Positions 50,425 to 58,686 of a stretch of 64,000 nucleotides of DNA are shown piece after piece; position 1 is the stretch's first letter, and every line of letters starts with the position of its first letter. The notes under the pieces were generated by a model. The model was not told the origin of the DNA. It ran no database searches and was given only the letters and a program-made list of their open reading frames with translations. The position numbers and the translations under genes were made by a program. This stretch comes from an uncultured Flavihumibacter sp. (GTDB lineage: Bacteria; Bacteroidota; Bacteroidia; Chitinophagales; Chitinophagaceae), in contig CABHOY010000060.1 in NCBI GenBank assembly GCA_902168105.1, forward strand, positions 124,001 to 188,000. Direction: 5' to 3'.

Positions 50425-51699
50425 TCAGGAGATCTTTTCAGGTAGCACAGTCGGCTGTGCTACCTTCTTTTTTGCCAGCAGGAATACCACCATGTAGGCC
50501 GCTGTACAGGCGCAGATAACCGGTAACAATGCATTCGTAACATGGGTGGTTTCTATCGCGAAAAAGACAGCTGCGGGCAGTACACGGTTCCCGCCGGCAA
50601 ACATGGCTGTCATACCTGCCAGTGCAGCAACTGCGTAATTCAGTTGTACCGCTGGGAAAGTAAATTGCAGCAGGAACGTGATGAACAAGCCCAGTGCTCC
50701 TCCTGCAACCAGCAACGGCGCAATAGTACCTCCTGGAATACCGCTACCCGCAGCAATACTCATCAGTAATAATTTTCCTATTGCCATCACAACGAGGAAT
50801 TGTAACGTCACCTGCCCTAAAAGCAGACTGTCTATATGTTCATAACCCGCTCCCAGGACCTCAGGTGAAAAATATCCTATTATACCGATCACGATGGCCG
50901 CTATAACGGGCCACCACAATTTATCGAAGGGAAGTTTACCAAACAGGTTGACCATCCCGGTCATCATTTTTTTTGCAAGAATGGCTACCAGCCCTACCAG
51001 TAATCCTGTTACAGTATATCCCAGCAAAGCCGGTACACCTGCCATCGTCACTTCAGGCATCATAAATACCGGGTTACTGCCTCTCAGCAGATAATGCAGC
51101 AACATCCCGGTCCCTCCACCCAATATCACGGCGGTTATACCTATCCAGGTCAGTTCAATCCATAGTAATTCTATGATCAGGGCTATCGCAGCCAGGGGGC
51201 TTCCGAAAAGGAAAGCGATACCTCCCGCCATAGCGGCTGCAACAATGATATGCTTCTCCCTGGCACCGCCATTTTTTAACTTGGAGGCTGTTACAGCAGG
51301 CAGGTCAGCAATTGCACCTTCAAGCCCTAAGGGAATACCTATGTTAATAGAAATGATACTGCGGAGGGGTCTTAATACTGATGAAAGTTTCTCACCGCAA
51401 TAGCGCAAGACGACAGCAATAATCAGGGTGATGATAATGGGTATCAGCAGGGTCATCAGGTCATGCTCGTCATGGTCTTTCGACATACCTGGCAGCCCGC
51501 TGTAAGCATTGAACATATCCATAACAGCCATTAGTCCTTCGGTAAGCATAGCGATCGCTGCTGCGGCTATTACAGACAGGCAAAGCACAAGCGGAATTGT
51601 TCTTCCGGATAACGTATTTACAGGAAGGGATCTTTCCGTATTTACAGGTATAGAGACTGGAATGCCTCCTCTGATAAATAACTGGAAAATGCTTTTCAT
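50425..51699 (-). CDS. ClC-family chloride channel or transporter
   Basis: 424 aa membrane protein with ten or more hydrophobic segments. ClC features: GLEGAIADLPA (the GREGP-type motif, here with the gating Glu kept but Arg/Pro replaced), LFGSPLAAIALIIELLW, and GSGIPGGTIAPLLVAGGALG (the GxFxP motif has Ile in place of Phe). The early GSGIP motif that normally lines the selectivity filter is not evident in the N-terminal 90 residues. It may therefore differ in ion preference from classic ClC chloride/proton exchangers. ATG at 51699; no regulatory CBS domains. Confidence 0.85.
   Translation of the reverse strand: MKSIFQLFIRGGIPVSIPVNTERSLPVNTLSGRTIPLVLCLSVIAAAAIAMLTEGLMAVMDMFNAYSGLPGMSKDHDEHDLMTLLIPIIITLIIAVVLRYCGEKLSSVLRPLRSIISINIGIPLGLEGAIADLPAVTASKLKNGGAREKHIIVAAAMAGGIAFLFGSPLAAIALIIELLWIELTWIGITAVILGGGTGMLLHYLLRGSNPVFMMPEVTMAGVPALLGYTVTGLLVGLVAILAKKMMTGMVNLFGKLPFDKLWWPVIAAIVIGIIGYFSPEVLGAGYEHIDSLLLGQVTLQFLVVMAIGKLLLMSIAAGSGIPGGTIAPLLVAGGALGLFITFLLQFTFPAVQLNYAVAALAGMTAMFAGGNRVLPAAVFFAIETTHVTNALLPVICACTAAYMVVFLLAKKKVAQPTVLPEKIS
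50440..50473 (+). terminator. Terminator of the Gdx-type gene inside the end of the ClC gene
   Basis: 11-bp stem 50440-50450 / 50455-50465 (AGGTAGCACAG / CTGTGCTACCT), TCGG loop, followed by TCTTTTTTT. It lies within the last codons of the convergent ClC gene. Confidence 0.78.
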
Positions 51700-52012
51700 G
51701 GCTGCTTCAATTTTAAACGCTCAATTTACATATTCCGGTCAAGGAATAAATACCGTATAATTATCGTACGGCTTTGTTAACTGGAAGTTAATGTAATGCG
51801 CTACTATAATCATACTTTAAGCAAAGTATTAATTTATTATTTAGTGATATAAAAAAGTTTAGTGTTATTCTCTCCTCATCCGCTTATCCGTTTTAGCTCC
51901 GGTCAATAAGATGTTAAATATTTCGGGCTGTTTTTCCCCATCCCTACTTTTGTGTCTACCTGATCCATTTATTGATTCTATATTCTATGACCTTAAACTG
52001 AAACACACTACT
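51700..52012. other. Intergenic region between divergent ClC and DUF2024 genes
   Basis: 313 bases. A plus-strand -7 box at 51945-51952 starts the DUF2024 transcript. The reading frame of DUF2024 is open back to 51911 but this part is leader. No other element recognised. Confidence 0.5.
51945..51952 (+). promoter_or_regulatory. Promoter -7 box for the DUF2024 gene
   Basis: TACTTTTG matches TAnnTTTG; a TTCG sits at about -33. It lies inside the upstream open frame, so the start is the later ATG at 52013. Confidence 0.5.
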
Positions 52013-52273
52013 ATGGACGTTGCTATCTTTGACACCTACGTGAAGCGTCGTGAAGGCGGTTATATGCACTTCGATATCATTGTATCTGCCGATACCAATT
52101 ATGAGAATGTACTCACTTTCGGAAACGCATATCTCAAGTCTAAATCTATCGAAAAACAATCTGTTTCCTCCAGGGACTGCCGGTTTTGCCATGTGCAGGA
52201 AGTGATTCCCGTATGGGAACAAAACATCCGGCAACAGGGCTACCACATTTATGAAATGGAAGGTTGCAGGTAA
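52013..52273 (+). CDS. DUF2024 family protein
   Basis: 86 aa soluble protein matching DUF2024; function unknown. The N-terminus DVAIFDTYVKRREGGYMHFDIIV is the family signature, followed by a helix (NYENVLTFGNAYLKSKS) and a conserved Cys pair in SSRDCRFCHVQEV that might bind metal. The longer open frame (from 51911) is excluded by the promoter box at 51945-51952. Alone between two intergenic regions. Confidence 0.85.
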   Translation: MDVAIFDTYVKRREGGYMHFDIIVSADTNYENVLTFGNAYLKSKSIEKQSVSSRDCRFCHVQEVIPVWEQNIRQQGYHIYEMEGCR

Positions 52274-52310
52274 CAAATATTTCCTAAACCGTATCCAAGT
52301 AAGATCAAAA

Positions 52311-52341
52311 AAGGAGGTCTGGTATAAAACCAGACCTCCTT
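52311..52341. terminator. Bidirectional terminator between DUF2024 and the respiratory operon
   Basis: 13-bp perfect stem 52311-52323 / 52329-52341 (AAGGAGGTCTGGT / ACCAGACCTCCTT), 5-nt loop. On the minus strand the stem is followed by TTTTTT, so it ends the respiratory operon; on the plus strand T-richness is lower. Confidence 0.85.
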
Positions 52342-52373
52342 ATCAATTATATCTTAACTTAAGAAGTTATACG

Positions 52374-52583
52374 CTATGCTTCACGGCTATTCCTCCAATG
52401 CCTGAAAACCATGATACCAATGATCACCAGCGGCGTAGCTGCCAGCATCAGTATACCATTGTTCAGTCCCTTGGCAGGGCCTTCTCCCAGCTGTTGAGCT
52501 GTTTTAGTACAGAGTGAGCATTGAGCCATTGCCTGTACGCTGAAGCATAATATGATGACTAATAACTGAACTATCTTTTTCAT
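52374..52583 (-). CDS. Small CxxC membrane protein at the end of the respiratory operon
   Basis: 69 aa, not assigned to a named family with certainty. A cleavable or anchoring N-terminal helix (6-20, QLLVIILCFSVQAMA) is followed by QCSLCTK (Cys22, Cys25), then a second membrane helix (about 43-61) and a basic tail. The CxxC could bind copper or take part in thiol chemistry. Its place as last gene of the oxidase operon, 44 bp after DUF420, suggests an assembly role, which is inference. Confidence 0.75.
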   Translation of the reverse strand: MKKIVQLLVIILCFSVQAMAQCSLCTKTAQQLGEGPAKGLNNGILMLAATPLVIIGIMVFRHWRNSREA

Positions 52584-52627
52584 ACATCAAATTTAAGCAT
52601 TCCTCTTATTTTTACCGTTACCAACCA

Positions 52628-53197
52628 TCAATAGTAAGGTGATATCATCACATACACGATCACACCTGTTACCGCCACATAGAACCATATCGGCCAGGTC
52701 CAACGTGCTATCTTCTTATGCTTTTCAAAATTCGACTGGAAGCCGCGCAGCAGTGTAAACAACACTAAAGGCACAATAATGATCGCCAGCAAAATGTGCG
52801 TCAGCAAAATGAAATAATAGATATATGCACTACCGCCCACCATCGCTTTCTCTGCAGCATCTACAACCTGATCATGGTTGATATCGCCGTACTTTGTACT
52901 CTCTGTAAAGAAGTGATATGTTACATAAGAGAGCAGGAACAATCCAGACAACGCAACGGCTATCAGGTTCGTCGTTTTATGCGCTTTGATATGTCCTCTG
53001 CGAATAAAGAACAAACTGGCCAGCAGCAGCACTGCGGTAGTTGAATTCAATATTGCATGGAAGAGGGGAAGTATCTGCACATTGAAACCCGCCTGCATAT
53101 GCGGACGTGGCAGGTAAAACAAGATTGCCACCAGCACCGGTATCACTATTGAAACAATAGCAATCGGAAGGTTAAGATTTTTACTCTTGATATCCAT
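52628..53197 (-). CDS. DUF420 membrane protein with an EF-hand-like loop
   Basis: 189 aa membrane protein of the DUF420 (CtaM-like) group, which occurs with heme-copper oxidases and is needed for their assembly in some bacteria. Five hydrophobic segments (about 12-30, 42-64, 76-95, 124-147 and 166-186). Between the third and fourth segments lies DINHDQVVDAAE (105-116), which fits the EF-hand loop pattern with acidic or amide residues at 1, 3, 5, 9 and 12. It is encoded 33 bp after sco. Confidence 0.86.
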   Translation of the reverse strand: MDIKSKNLNLPIAIVSIVIPVLVAILFYLPRPHMQAGFNVQILPLFHAILNSTTAVLLLASLFFIRRGHIKAHKTTNLIAVALSGLFLLSYVTYHFFTESTKYGDINHDQVVDAAEKAMVGGSAYIYYFILLTHILLAIIIVPLVLFTLLRGFQSNFEKHKKIARWTWPIWFYVAVTGVIVYVMISPYY

Positions 53198-53230
53198 AGC
53201 TGTATTTAGGGCGTTGTGGTACCCCGTTTA

Positions 53231-53917
53231 CTATTCTGTTGTTGAAAAAAGCCGTTTCAATAATCCCGGTCTGTGTTTGTCTTTTTCCAGGTGCAGTACT
53301 GCAATATCGTTTGCACATCTGCGCACTGCATTAGAATCCAATCCGTCATAATATCCACGGATGTGATGATCTTTATCCAGTAACACCAGTTTCTCCGTAT
53401 GAATGAAGTCATCTGGTCCACCATCTCCCTGTGTCACGCTCACAAACACCTCGTTCCTCGCCCAATCGTAGATCTCTTTTTTATCACCGGTCACCAACCA
53501 CCAGTTGTCGGGGTTGATCCCTTTTTTTACACCGTACATGCGAAGCTGTTCGGAAGAGTCCCTTTCAGGATCGACCGTTATTGAAACCAACTGTAATAAA
53601 GTGTCGTTTTTAACGTACGCCTGCTGCACTTTTTCGAGATTAGCCATCATCTTTGGACAGATGCTGGGGCAGGAGGTGAAGAAAAAATTCACCAGTATCA
53701 CCTTATTAGGCAAGTCTTTCAGGCTTACCTGCTGGCCCATCTGGTTGGTGAGTGCAAAGTCTTTGACCACATGAAAAGTAGTGTCGTATGTAATAGTACC
53801 GTTCTTGTCTATTGTATCAACCTTTTCAGGGATATAATAACGGGGGATGGGTACAACATCCTTACCATAATGATCTACTATCAGGTAACCCGTTAGCGGC
53901 ACTAATATTGCCAGCAT
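53231..53917 (-). CDS. SCO1/SenC-family copper chaperone
   Basis: Membrane-anchored thioredoxin-like protein that delivers copper to the CuA site of cytochrome oxidase subunit II. 228 aa from the ATG at 53917, with one N-terminal membrane helix, KVILVNFFFTSCPSICPKM (the Cys-x3-Cys copper site), DPERDSSEQL and DDFIHTEKLVLLD with the copper-binding His. The frame is open about 20 codons further upstream without a good start codon; the helix would be longer if a non-ATG start were used. Preceded by a hairpin with a T-run, so it may be only partly cotranscribed with the oxidase genes. Confidence 0.9.
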   Translation of the reverse strand: MLAILVPLTGYLIVDHYGKDVVPIPRYYIPEKVDTIDKNGTITYDTTFHVVKDFALTNQMGQQVSLKDLPNKVILVNFFFTSCPSICPKMMANLEKVQQAYVKNDTLLQLVSITVDPERDSSEQLRMYGVKKGINPDNWWLVTGDKKEIYDWARNEVFVSVTQGDGGPDDFIHTEKLVLLDKDHHIRGYYDGLDSNAVRRCANDIAVLHLEKDKHRPGLLKRLFSTTE

Positions 53918-53969
53918 CAATCCTAAAAGTCCTTTCCTGGTAATGGCCTGAAGTTTTAAATTGTCAGAT

Positions 53970-54026
53970 AAAAATTACGCTTTACAAATACTGCCAAACG
54001 AATGGGACAGCACCTGTAAAGCGTAA
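53970..54026 (-). terminator. Hairpin with T-run between subunit IV and sco genes
   Basis: 12-bp perfect stem 53975-53986 / 54015-54026 (TTACGCTTTACA / TGTAAAGCGTAA) with a 28-nt loop, followed on the minus strand by TTTTTATC. It could partially stop the oxidase transcript before the assembly genes. Confidence 0.65.
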
Positions 54027-54045
54027 CATATAATGTAGGTTATTT

Positions 54046-54450
54046 TTAGTGATGTGCCGGCTCGTTGGTAACATGTGTAGGCGGAGCTACAGCTGTACCG
54101 GGAGACAGGTTCTTACGCATGTTCTTCCAGGAATCACCATCTGCCAGGAAGGCAATGATGAACCAAACGAACAGCAACAAAGGCATCAGAACGGTCATAA
54201 TCAGGTTTCTGATCTCATGACGTAAGTGCATGAATTCAGCAACGATAAAGAACGCCTTCACAAGTGTCAGTGTAACGAAGATACCATTCAGCGCCCATCT
54301 TGCCATGAAGTCATATTCCAGATAAAGGAATGCCAGACCTACTTCAAAAACGGTGATCGCTAATAATATCCAGAACGTCTTCCAGATGGATTTGGTGGAA
54401 GAATCGTGTGCATGCTCTTCGTGCGCTGCTCCTGTATGTGTATGTTCCAT
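54046..54450 (-). CDS. Cytochrome c oxidase subunit IV
   Basis: Small accessory subunit of the heme-copper oxidase (134 aa) with three hydrophobic helices (about 25-43, 53-73 and 83-103) and a His-rich N-terminus (EHTHTGAAHEEHAHD). FVTLTLVKAFFIVAEFMHLRHE is the typical second-helix region of the CtaF/COX4-pro family. It follows ctaE (subunit III) by 50 bp. Confidence 0.9.
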   Translation of the reverse strand: MEHTHTGAAHEEHAHDSSTKSIWKTFWILLAITVFEVGLAFLYLEYDFMARWALNGIFVTLTLVKAFFIVAEFMHLRHEIRNLIMTVLMPLLLFVWFIIAFLADGDSWKNMRKNLSPGTAVAPPTHVTNEPAHH

Positions 54451-54500
54451 TAGTTTTTTCTTTTTAAAATTCCAGATTACAAATACTTACCGGTCTTCGA

Positions 54501-55175
54501 TCACAGCAGATAGAAACAAGTGAATACGAATACCCATACCAGGTCTACAAAGTGCCAGTATAAACCAACCTTTTCAACCATTTCATAATGACCTCTTTCT
54601 TCATACGTACCTTTCAGCACATTGGCCAGGATGATAATGTTCAGTACAACACCGGAAGTTACGTGCAAACCGTGGAAACCAGTGATGGTAAAGAAGAAGT
54701 TAGTGAAGTTAGTAGAAGCAACAGTTCCGTCAGCATTCAGGAAAGGATTGCGTCCCCACCATGCGCCGGAATGATACAAGTGCGTCCATTCCCATGCCTG
54801 ACAGGACAGGAAGGCGATACCACCAAGTATAGTCCAGGCCATCCACTTAATAACAGCCTTACGATCTCTCATATGGCCAGCGTGTACAGCCAATACCATT
54901 GTCACAGAACTCATGATCAGGATGAAGGTCATCAAGCTCACAAATACCAGTGGTAGATTAGTATGTCCCATACCTGGGAAAGCGTGGAACACCTCATTGG
55001 GATCAGGCCAGGAAGTGCTCATGAAGCGGATCGTACCGTATGATATCAGCAATGCTCCAAAAGTAAAGGCATCTGACATCAGGAAGTACCACATCATCAA
55101 CTTTCCGTAGCTAATATTAAAAGGAGAATGTCCCCCGGACCACCATTTTTTCTTCGCTGTAACTGCTGTATCCAT
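54501..55175 (-). CDS. ctaE: Cytochrome c oxidase subunit III
   Basis: Integral-membrane subunit of the aa3-type oxidase (224 aa) with five to seven hydrophobic segments. Features: MMWYFLMSDAFTFGALLISYGTIRF, ITGFHGLHVTSGVVLNIIIL and YWHFVDLVWVFVFTCFYLL, the conserved His/Trp-rich ends of subunit III. The N-terminal GHSPFNISYGK is typical of Bacteroidota. Lies 30 bp after a shorter paralogue. Confidence 0.94.
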   Translation of the reverse strand: MDTAVTAKKKWWSGGHSPFNISYGKLMMWYFLMSDAFTFGALLISYGTIRFMSTSWPDPNEVFHAFPGMGHTNLPLVFVSLMTFILIMSSVTMVLAVHAGHMRDRKAVIKWMAWTILGGIAFLSCQAWEWTHLYHSGAWWGRNPFLNADGTVASTNFTNFFFTITGFHGLHVTSGVVLNIIILANVLKGTYEERGHYEMVEKVGLYWHFVDLVWVFVFTCFYLL

Positions 55176-55205
55176 TGTTTGTTTTGTAATTAATTTTTAG
55201 AAAGT

Positions 55206-55784
55206 TTATCTGGCAATACTCAGAAATATCAACAGGTAAATCCATAACGCGTCCACAAAATGCCAATATGTGGCGGCTACTTCTATCGGAACGGCGCTGT
55301 AAGTACGTACCCTTGTGCGGAAGGCCCTGCCAAACATGATCAGCAGTGCTACAACACCACCTAATACGTGCAACAGGTGTACACTTACTATTACATAAAT
55401 GAAGGATACAGATGCCGGCCCGTTTAACGGAAGCCCCATATCGTTCATCTGTTTGAAACCGATCCACTGACACACTGCAAAAGCCACTCCCAGAATTGCG
55501 GTCAGCGTGATCAGCTGTTTGTACCGCTGCATGTTCCTGTTACGGAACTGCTTTACCGCCATCTGAATGGTTGCACTGCTTGTCAGGATGACTGCAGTAG
55601 AGATCCAAAAGATAACCGGTAACTGGAAGGTGAACCAGTTTGCCTGCGCACGCTTTACTACATATGCACTTGTAAACCCAATGAACATCATGGTAATGCT
55701 ACCCATAGCAATCCATAGGGAATATTTATGCGGATGTATTTTCTTTCGTTGTAAGCTCATTGCGTCCATCACTCCTTGTTTCAA
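55206..55784 (-). CDS. Heme-copper oxidase subunit III paralogue (short form)
   Basis: 192 aa homologue of subunit III with about five membrane segments. It shares HLLHVLGGVVALLIMFGRAF and AATYWHFVDALWIYLLIFLSIAR with the larger ctaE product but lacks about 30 residues at the N-terminal side. Two subunit III-type genes in tandem are common in Bacteroidota operons; why both are kept is unknown. Possible starts are 55784 (MKQGVMDAMS) or Met9 (55760); I keep the first. Nine bp after ctaB. Confidence 0.9.
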   Translation of the reverse strand: MKQGVMDAMSLQRKKIHPHKYSLWIAMGSITMMFIGFTSAYVVKRAQANWFTFQLPVIFWISTAVILTSSATIQMAVKQFRNRNMQRYKQLITLTAILGVAFAVCQWIGFKQMNDMGLPLNGPASVSFIYVIVSVHLLHVLGGVVALLIMFGRAFRTRVRTYSAVPIEVAATYWHFVDALWIYLLIFLSIAR

Positions 55785-55792
55785 AAAATTGA

Positions 55793-56695
55793 TTATCCGA
55801 TCTTATCAAACAGTAATGCAAACTGCATGATCATCAGATAAATATATGAACCAAACATCAACTTTCTCGCAGCCGGCACATCACATTTTCTGTACAGGTT
55901 TACAGCGCGGTACAGGAAGAACAATGTTACCAGCAACACTACGATCGCAGAAACCGGGCCACTGATATGCAGGTAATAAGGTAATAAACCTGCGGGAATT
56001 AATATCAGTGTGTAAAGTACTGCCTGTAAGGCGATCAGTTTGTTAGGTTCTCCTCCGGCAGGTAACAATTTGAAACCAGCCCTTGCGTAGTCCTTGTGTC
56101 CTATCCAGGCAATAGCCCAGAAGTGAGGGAACTGCCACAGGAACTGGATAGCAAATAATGCCCATCCGCCTTCACCTATCGCATCTGCACCTCCGGCCCA
56201 TCCGATGAGCAGCGGTAGCGCACCTGGCACAGCCCCCACCAGCACCGCCAGTGAGTTCCATTTTTTCCATGGTGTGTATACAAAACCGTATAACACCAGG
56301 GACAACAGGCTCAGACCTGCACACAGCAGATTAAAGCCCAGCGCCAGGATCACCAGTCCGGATACGCCTGTTACAATTGCCAGTATAATGGCTTCTGTTT
56401 CAGACATCCGGCCGGAAGGTAAAGGGCGTACGGCTGTACGCGCCATCAGCTTATCCGTTTCTCTTTCCAGTAGTTGATTAATCGTGTTGGCCGCGCCAGA
56501 CACCAATAATCCACCTGCAAATAATGTAAGAACTTTTATGAGATTAAACCCAACTCCCGGCACCAGCAGATATCCCACTACACTTGAAAACACAACCATG
56601 ATAGTGAGATTAAACTTCATTAACTGAGAATAATCTTTCACCTTACTGGCTACTGCATACGATGTCGACAATTTTATCGAGTTTTCTCTTATCAT
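55793..56695 (-). CDS. ctaB: Heme O synthase (protoheme IX farnesyltransferase)
   Basis: Membrane prenyltransferase that adds a farnesyl group to heme B on the way to heme A. 300 aa, nine hydrophobic segments. Conserved acidic motifs: NTINQLLERETDKLMARTAVRPLPSG (NxxxDxxxD type) and YTPWKKWNSLAVLVGAVPGALPLLIGW, with WQFPHFWAIAWIGHKDYARAGFKLLP following. Lies between ctaD and the subunit III genes, so heme O/A supply is built into the operon. A heme A synthase gene is not in the window. Confidence 0.95.
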   Translation of the reverse strand: MIRENSIKLSTSYAVASKVKDYSQLMKFNLTIMVVFSSVVGYLLVPGVGFNLIKVLTLFAGGLLVSGAANTINQLLERETDKLMARTAVRPLPSGRMSETEAIILAIVTGVSGLVILALGFNLLCAGLSLLSLVLYGFVYTPWKKWNSLAVLVGAVPGALPLLIGWAGGADAIGEGGWALFAIQFLWQFPHFWAIAWIGHKDYARAGFKLLPAGGEPNKLIALQAVLYTLILIPAGLLPYYLHISGPVSAIVVLLVTLFFLYRAVNLYRKCDVPAARKLMFGSYIYLMIMQFALLFDKIG

Positions 56696-56750
56696 TTTTC
56701 AGCCCATGTCTACAGGCAGATGCCTGTAGCTTGCCCAAAATTCAAACTTA

Positions 56751-58577
56751 TTAATGACTTTCTTTCTCTTCGTCTGGTGACAATGGTACAGTTTGCGGTA
56801 TGAAATCCTTACCATTTTTGCTGTAGTCATATGGCCAACGATATACTTCAGGAATTTCACCAACCCAGTTACCATGACCAGGATTGATTGGTGTAGTCCA
56901 TTCCAGCGTTGTTGAGTCCCATGGGTTAGTAGTTGTAACTTTTCTACCCTTGAAGATGCTATAAAAGAAGTTGCACACGAACATCAGCTGAGCAGCGAAT
57001 ACTACGATAACGACTACGCTGATGAAGTGGTTCAGGTCATTGAACTGTTTGAAAGATTCCCAGCTGGAGTAATCGTAGTACCTTCTTGGCATACCCGCCA
57101 TACCTTCATAGTGCATAGGCCAGAAGATCAGGTAAGCACCGATCAGCGTGATCCAGAAGTGAATATAAGCTATCGTATTATTCAGGTAACGGCCAAACAG
57201 CTTTGGATACCAGTGGTATACACCAGCAAACGTACCGAAGAATGCAGACACACCCATTACAATGTGGAAGTGCGCAATTACGAAATATGTATCGTGCAGG
57301 TGAATATCGATAGAGGAGTTACCCAGCCAGATACCTGTCAGACCGCCGGAGATAAACGTGCTCACGAAACCGATAGAGAACAGCATACCAGGCGTAAAGC
57401 GCAGGTTACCTCTCCAGATGGTCGTGATCCAGTTAAACACCTTGATGGCAGATGGTACGGCGATCAGCAATGTTAACAGTACGAAGAATGCACCCAGGAA
57501 TGGATTCAGACCAGTAACGAACATATGGTGCGCCCATACGAGGAACGCCAGGATAACGATCGCAAACATTGAACCCACCATTGCGAGGTAACCGAAGATC
57601 GGCTTGCGGGAGTTAACCGCCAGGATTTCAGACACCATACCCATCGCAGGCAGGATAATGATATATACCTCAGGGTGACCGAGGAACCAGAATAAGTGCT
57701 GGTATAGAATAGCGCTACCGCCTTCATTAGACAGTGCTTTACCGGCAACGAACAGTTCGCTCAGGTAGAAGCTGGTACCGCCATGACGATCAAACAGCAA
57801 CAGGATAAAACCAGATAATAATACAGGGAAGGAAAGTACACCCAGTACGGCAGTGAAGAAGAAGCTCCAGATAGTCAGTGGCATCTTCGTCATGGTCATA
57901 CCTTTTGTACGCATATTCAGGATCGTGGAGATGTAGTTCAGACCACCCAGCAGCTGCGAAACAACGAACAGCGCCATACTGATCAACCATAAGTCCATAC
58001 CTATCTTAGAACCGATTGAAGCATCACCCAATGCACTCAGTGGAGGATAAGCCGTCCAACCACCGGAAGCAGGACCTGTCTGTACGAACAGGGATGACAT
58101 CATCACTACGCTGGCCAGGAAGAAGGCCCAGTAGCTCATACAGTTCATCAGGGGAGAAGCCATATCGCGGGCGCCTACCTGCAGAGGGATCAGCAGGTTG
58201 GAGAAAGTACCGCTCAAACCGGCTGTTAATACGAAGAATACCAATATGGTACCATGCATGGTTACCAATGCATAGTAAGCCTCAGGAGTAATACGTCCAC
58301 CTTTAGCCCAATGGCCCAGGATGCTTTCCAACCAAGGGAAAGTAGCATCCGGAAAACCCAGTTGCAAACGGAACAGTACAGAGAAGAAAGCACCTATGAT
58401 TGCCCAGATGATACCGGTAATCAGAAACTGCTTGGCAATGGTTTTATGGTCCAGGCTAAAAACATACTTCGAAATGAAGTTGCCTTCATGGTGGTGATCA
58501 TGACCATCGTGATCGTGATCGTGCGCATGTGCGCCATGAATTACCTCCTGACTGTGCAATGTTGCTTCGTTACTCAT
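56751..58577 (-). CDS. ctaD: Cytochrome c oxidase subunit I
   Basis: Catalytic subunit of the aa3-type heme-copper oxidase, 608 aa, twelve membrane helices. The N-terminal tail is His/Asp-rich (AHDHDHDGHDHHHEG), an unusual feature that might bind metal. Helix signatures: TMHGTILVFFVLTAG (heme ligand His), WFLGHPEVYIIILP (CuB His and cross-linked Tyr), WAHHMFVTG (CuB His pair), and HLHDTYFVIAHFHIVMG (heme a3 and heme a ligands). ATG at 58577. 109 bp after ctaC. Confidence 0.96.
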   Translation of the reverse strand: MSNEATLHSQEVIHGAHAHDHDHDGHDHHHEGNFISKYVFSLDHKTIAKQFLITGIIWAIIGAFFSVLFRLQLGFPDATFPWLESILGHWAKGGRITPEAYYALVTMHGTILVFFVLTAGLSGTFSNLLIPLQVGARDMASPLMNCMSYWAFFLASVVMMSSLFVQTGPASGGWTAYPPLSALGDASIGSKIGMDLWLISMALFVVSQLLGGLNYISTILNMRTKGMTMTKMPLTIWSFFFTAVLGVLSFPVLLSGFILLLFDRHGGTSFYLSELFVAGKALSNEGGSAILYQHLFWFLGHPEVYIIILPAMGMVSEILAVNSRKPIFGYLAMVGSMFAIVILAFLVWAHHMFVTGLNPFLGAFFVLLTLLIAVPSAIKVFNWITTIWRGNLRFTPGMLFSIGFVSTFISGGLTGIWLGNSSIDIHLHDTYFVIAHFHIVMGVSAFFGTFAGVYHWYPKLFGRYLNNTIAYIHFWITLIGAYLIFWPMHYEGMAGMPRRYYDYSSWESFKQFNDLNHFISVVVIVVFAAQLMFVCNFFYSIFKGRKVTTTNPWDSTTLEWTTPINPGHGNWVGEIPEVYRWPYDYSKNGKDFIPQTVPLSPDEEKESH

Positions 58578-58686
58578 AATCGGTTCTATTTATATAAAAC
58601 TGTCATCGGGGAGTACCGCTACCAGTTTATCTTATAATTTAAAAATACCTGCGTCTATTAATATTAATCTCTTCTGCTAAACAAAT

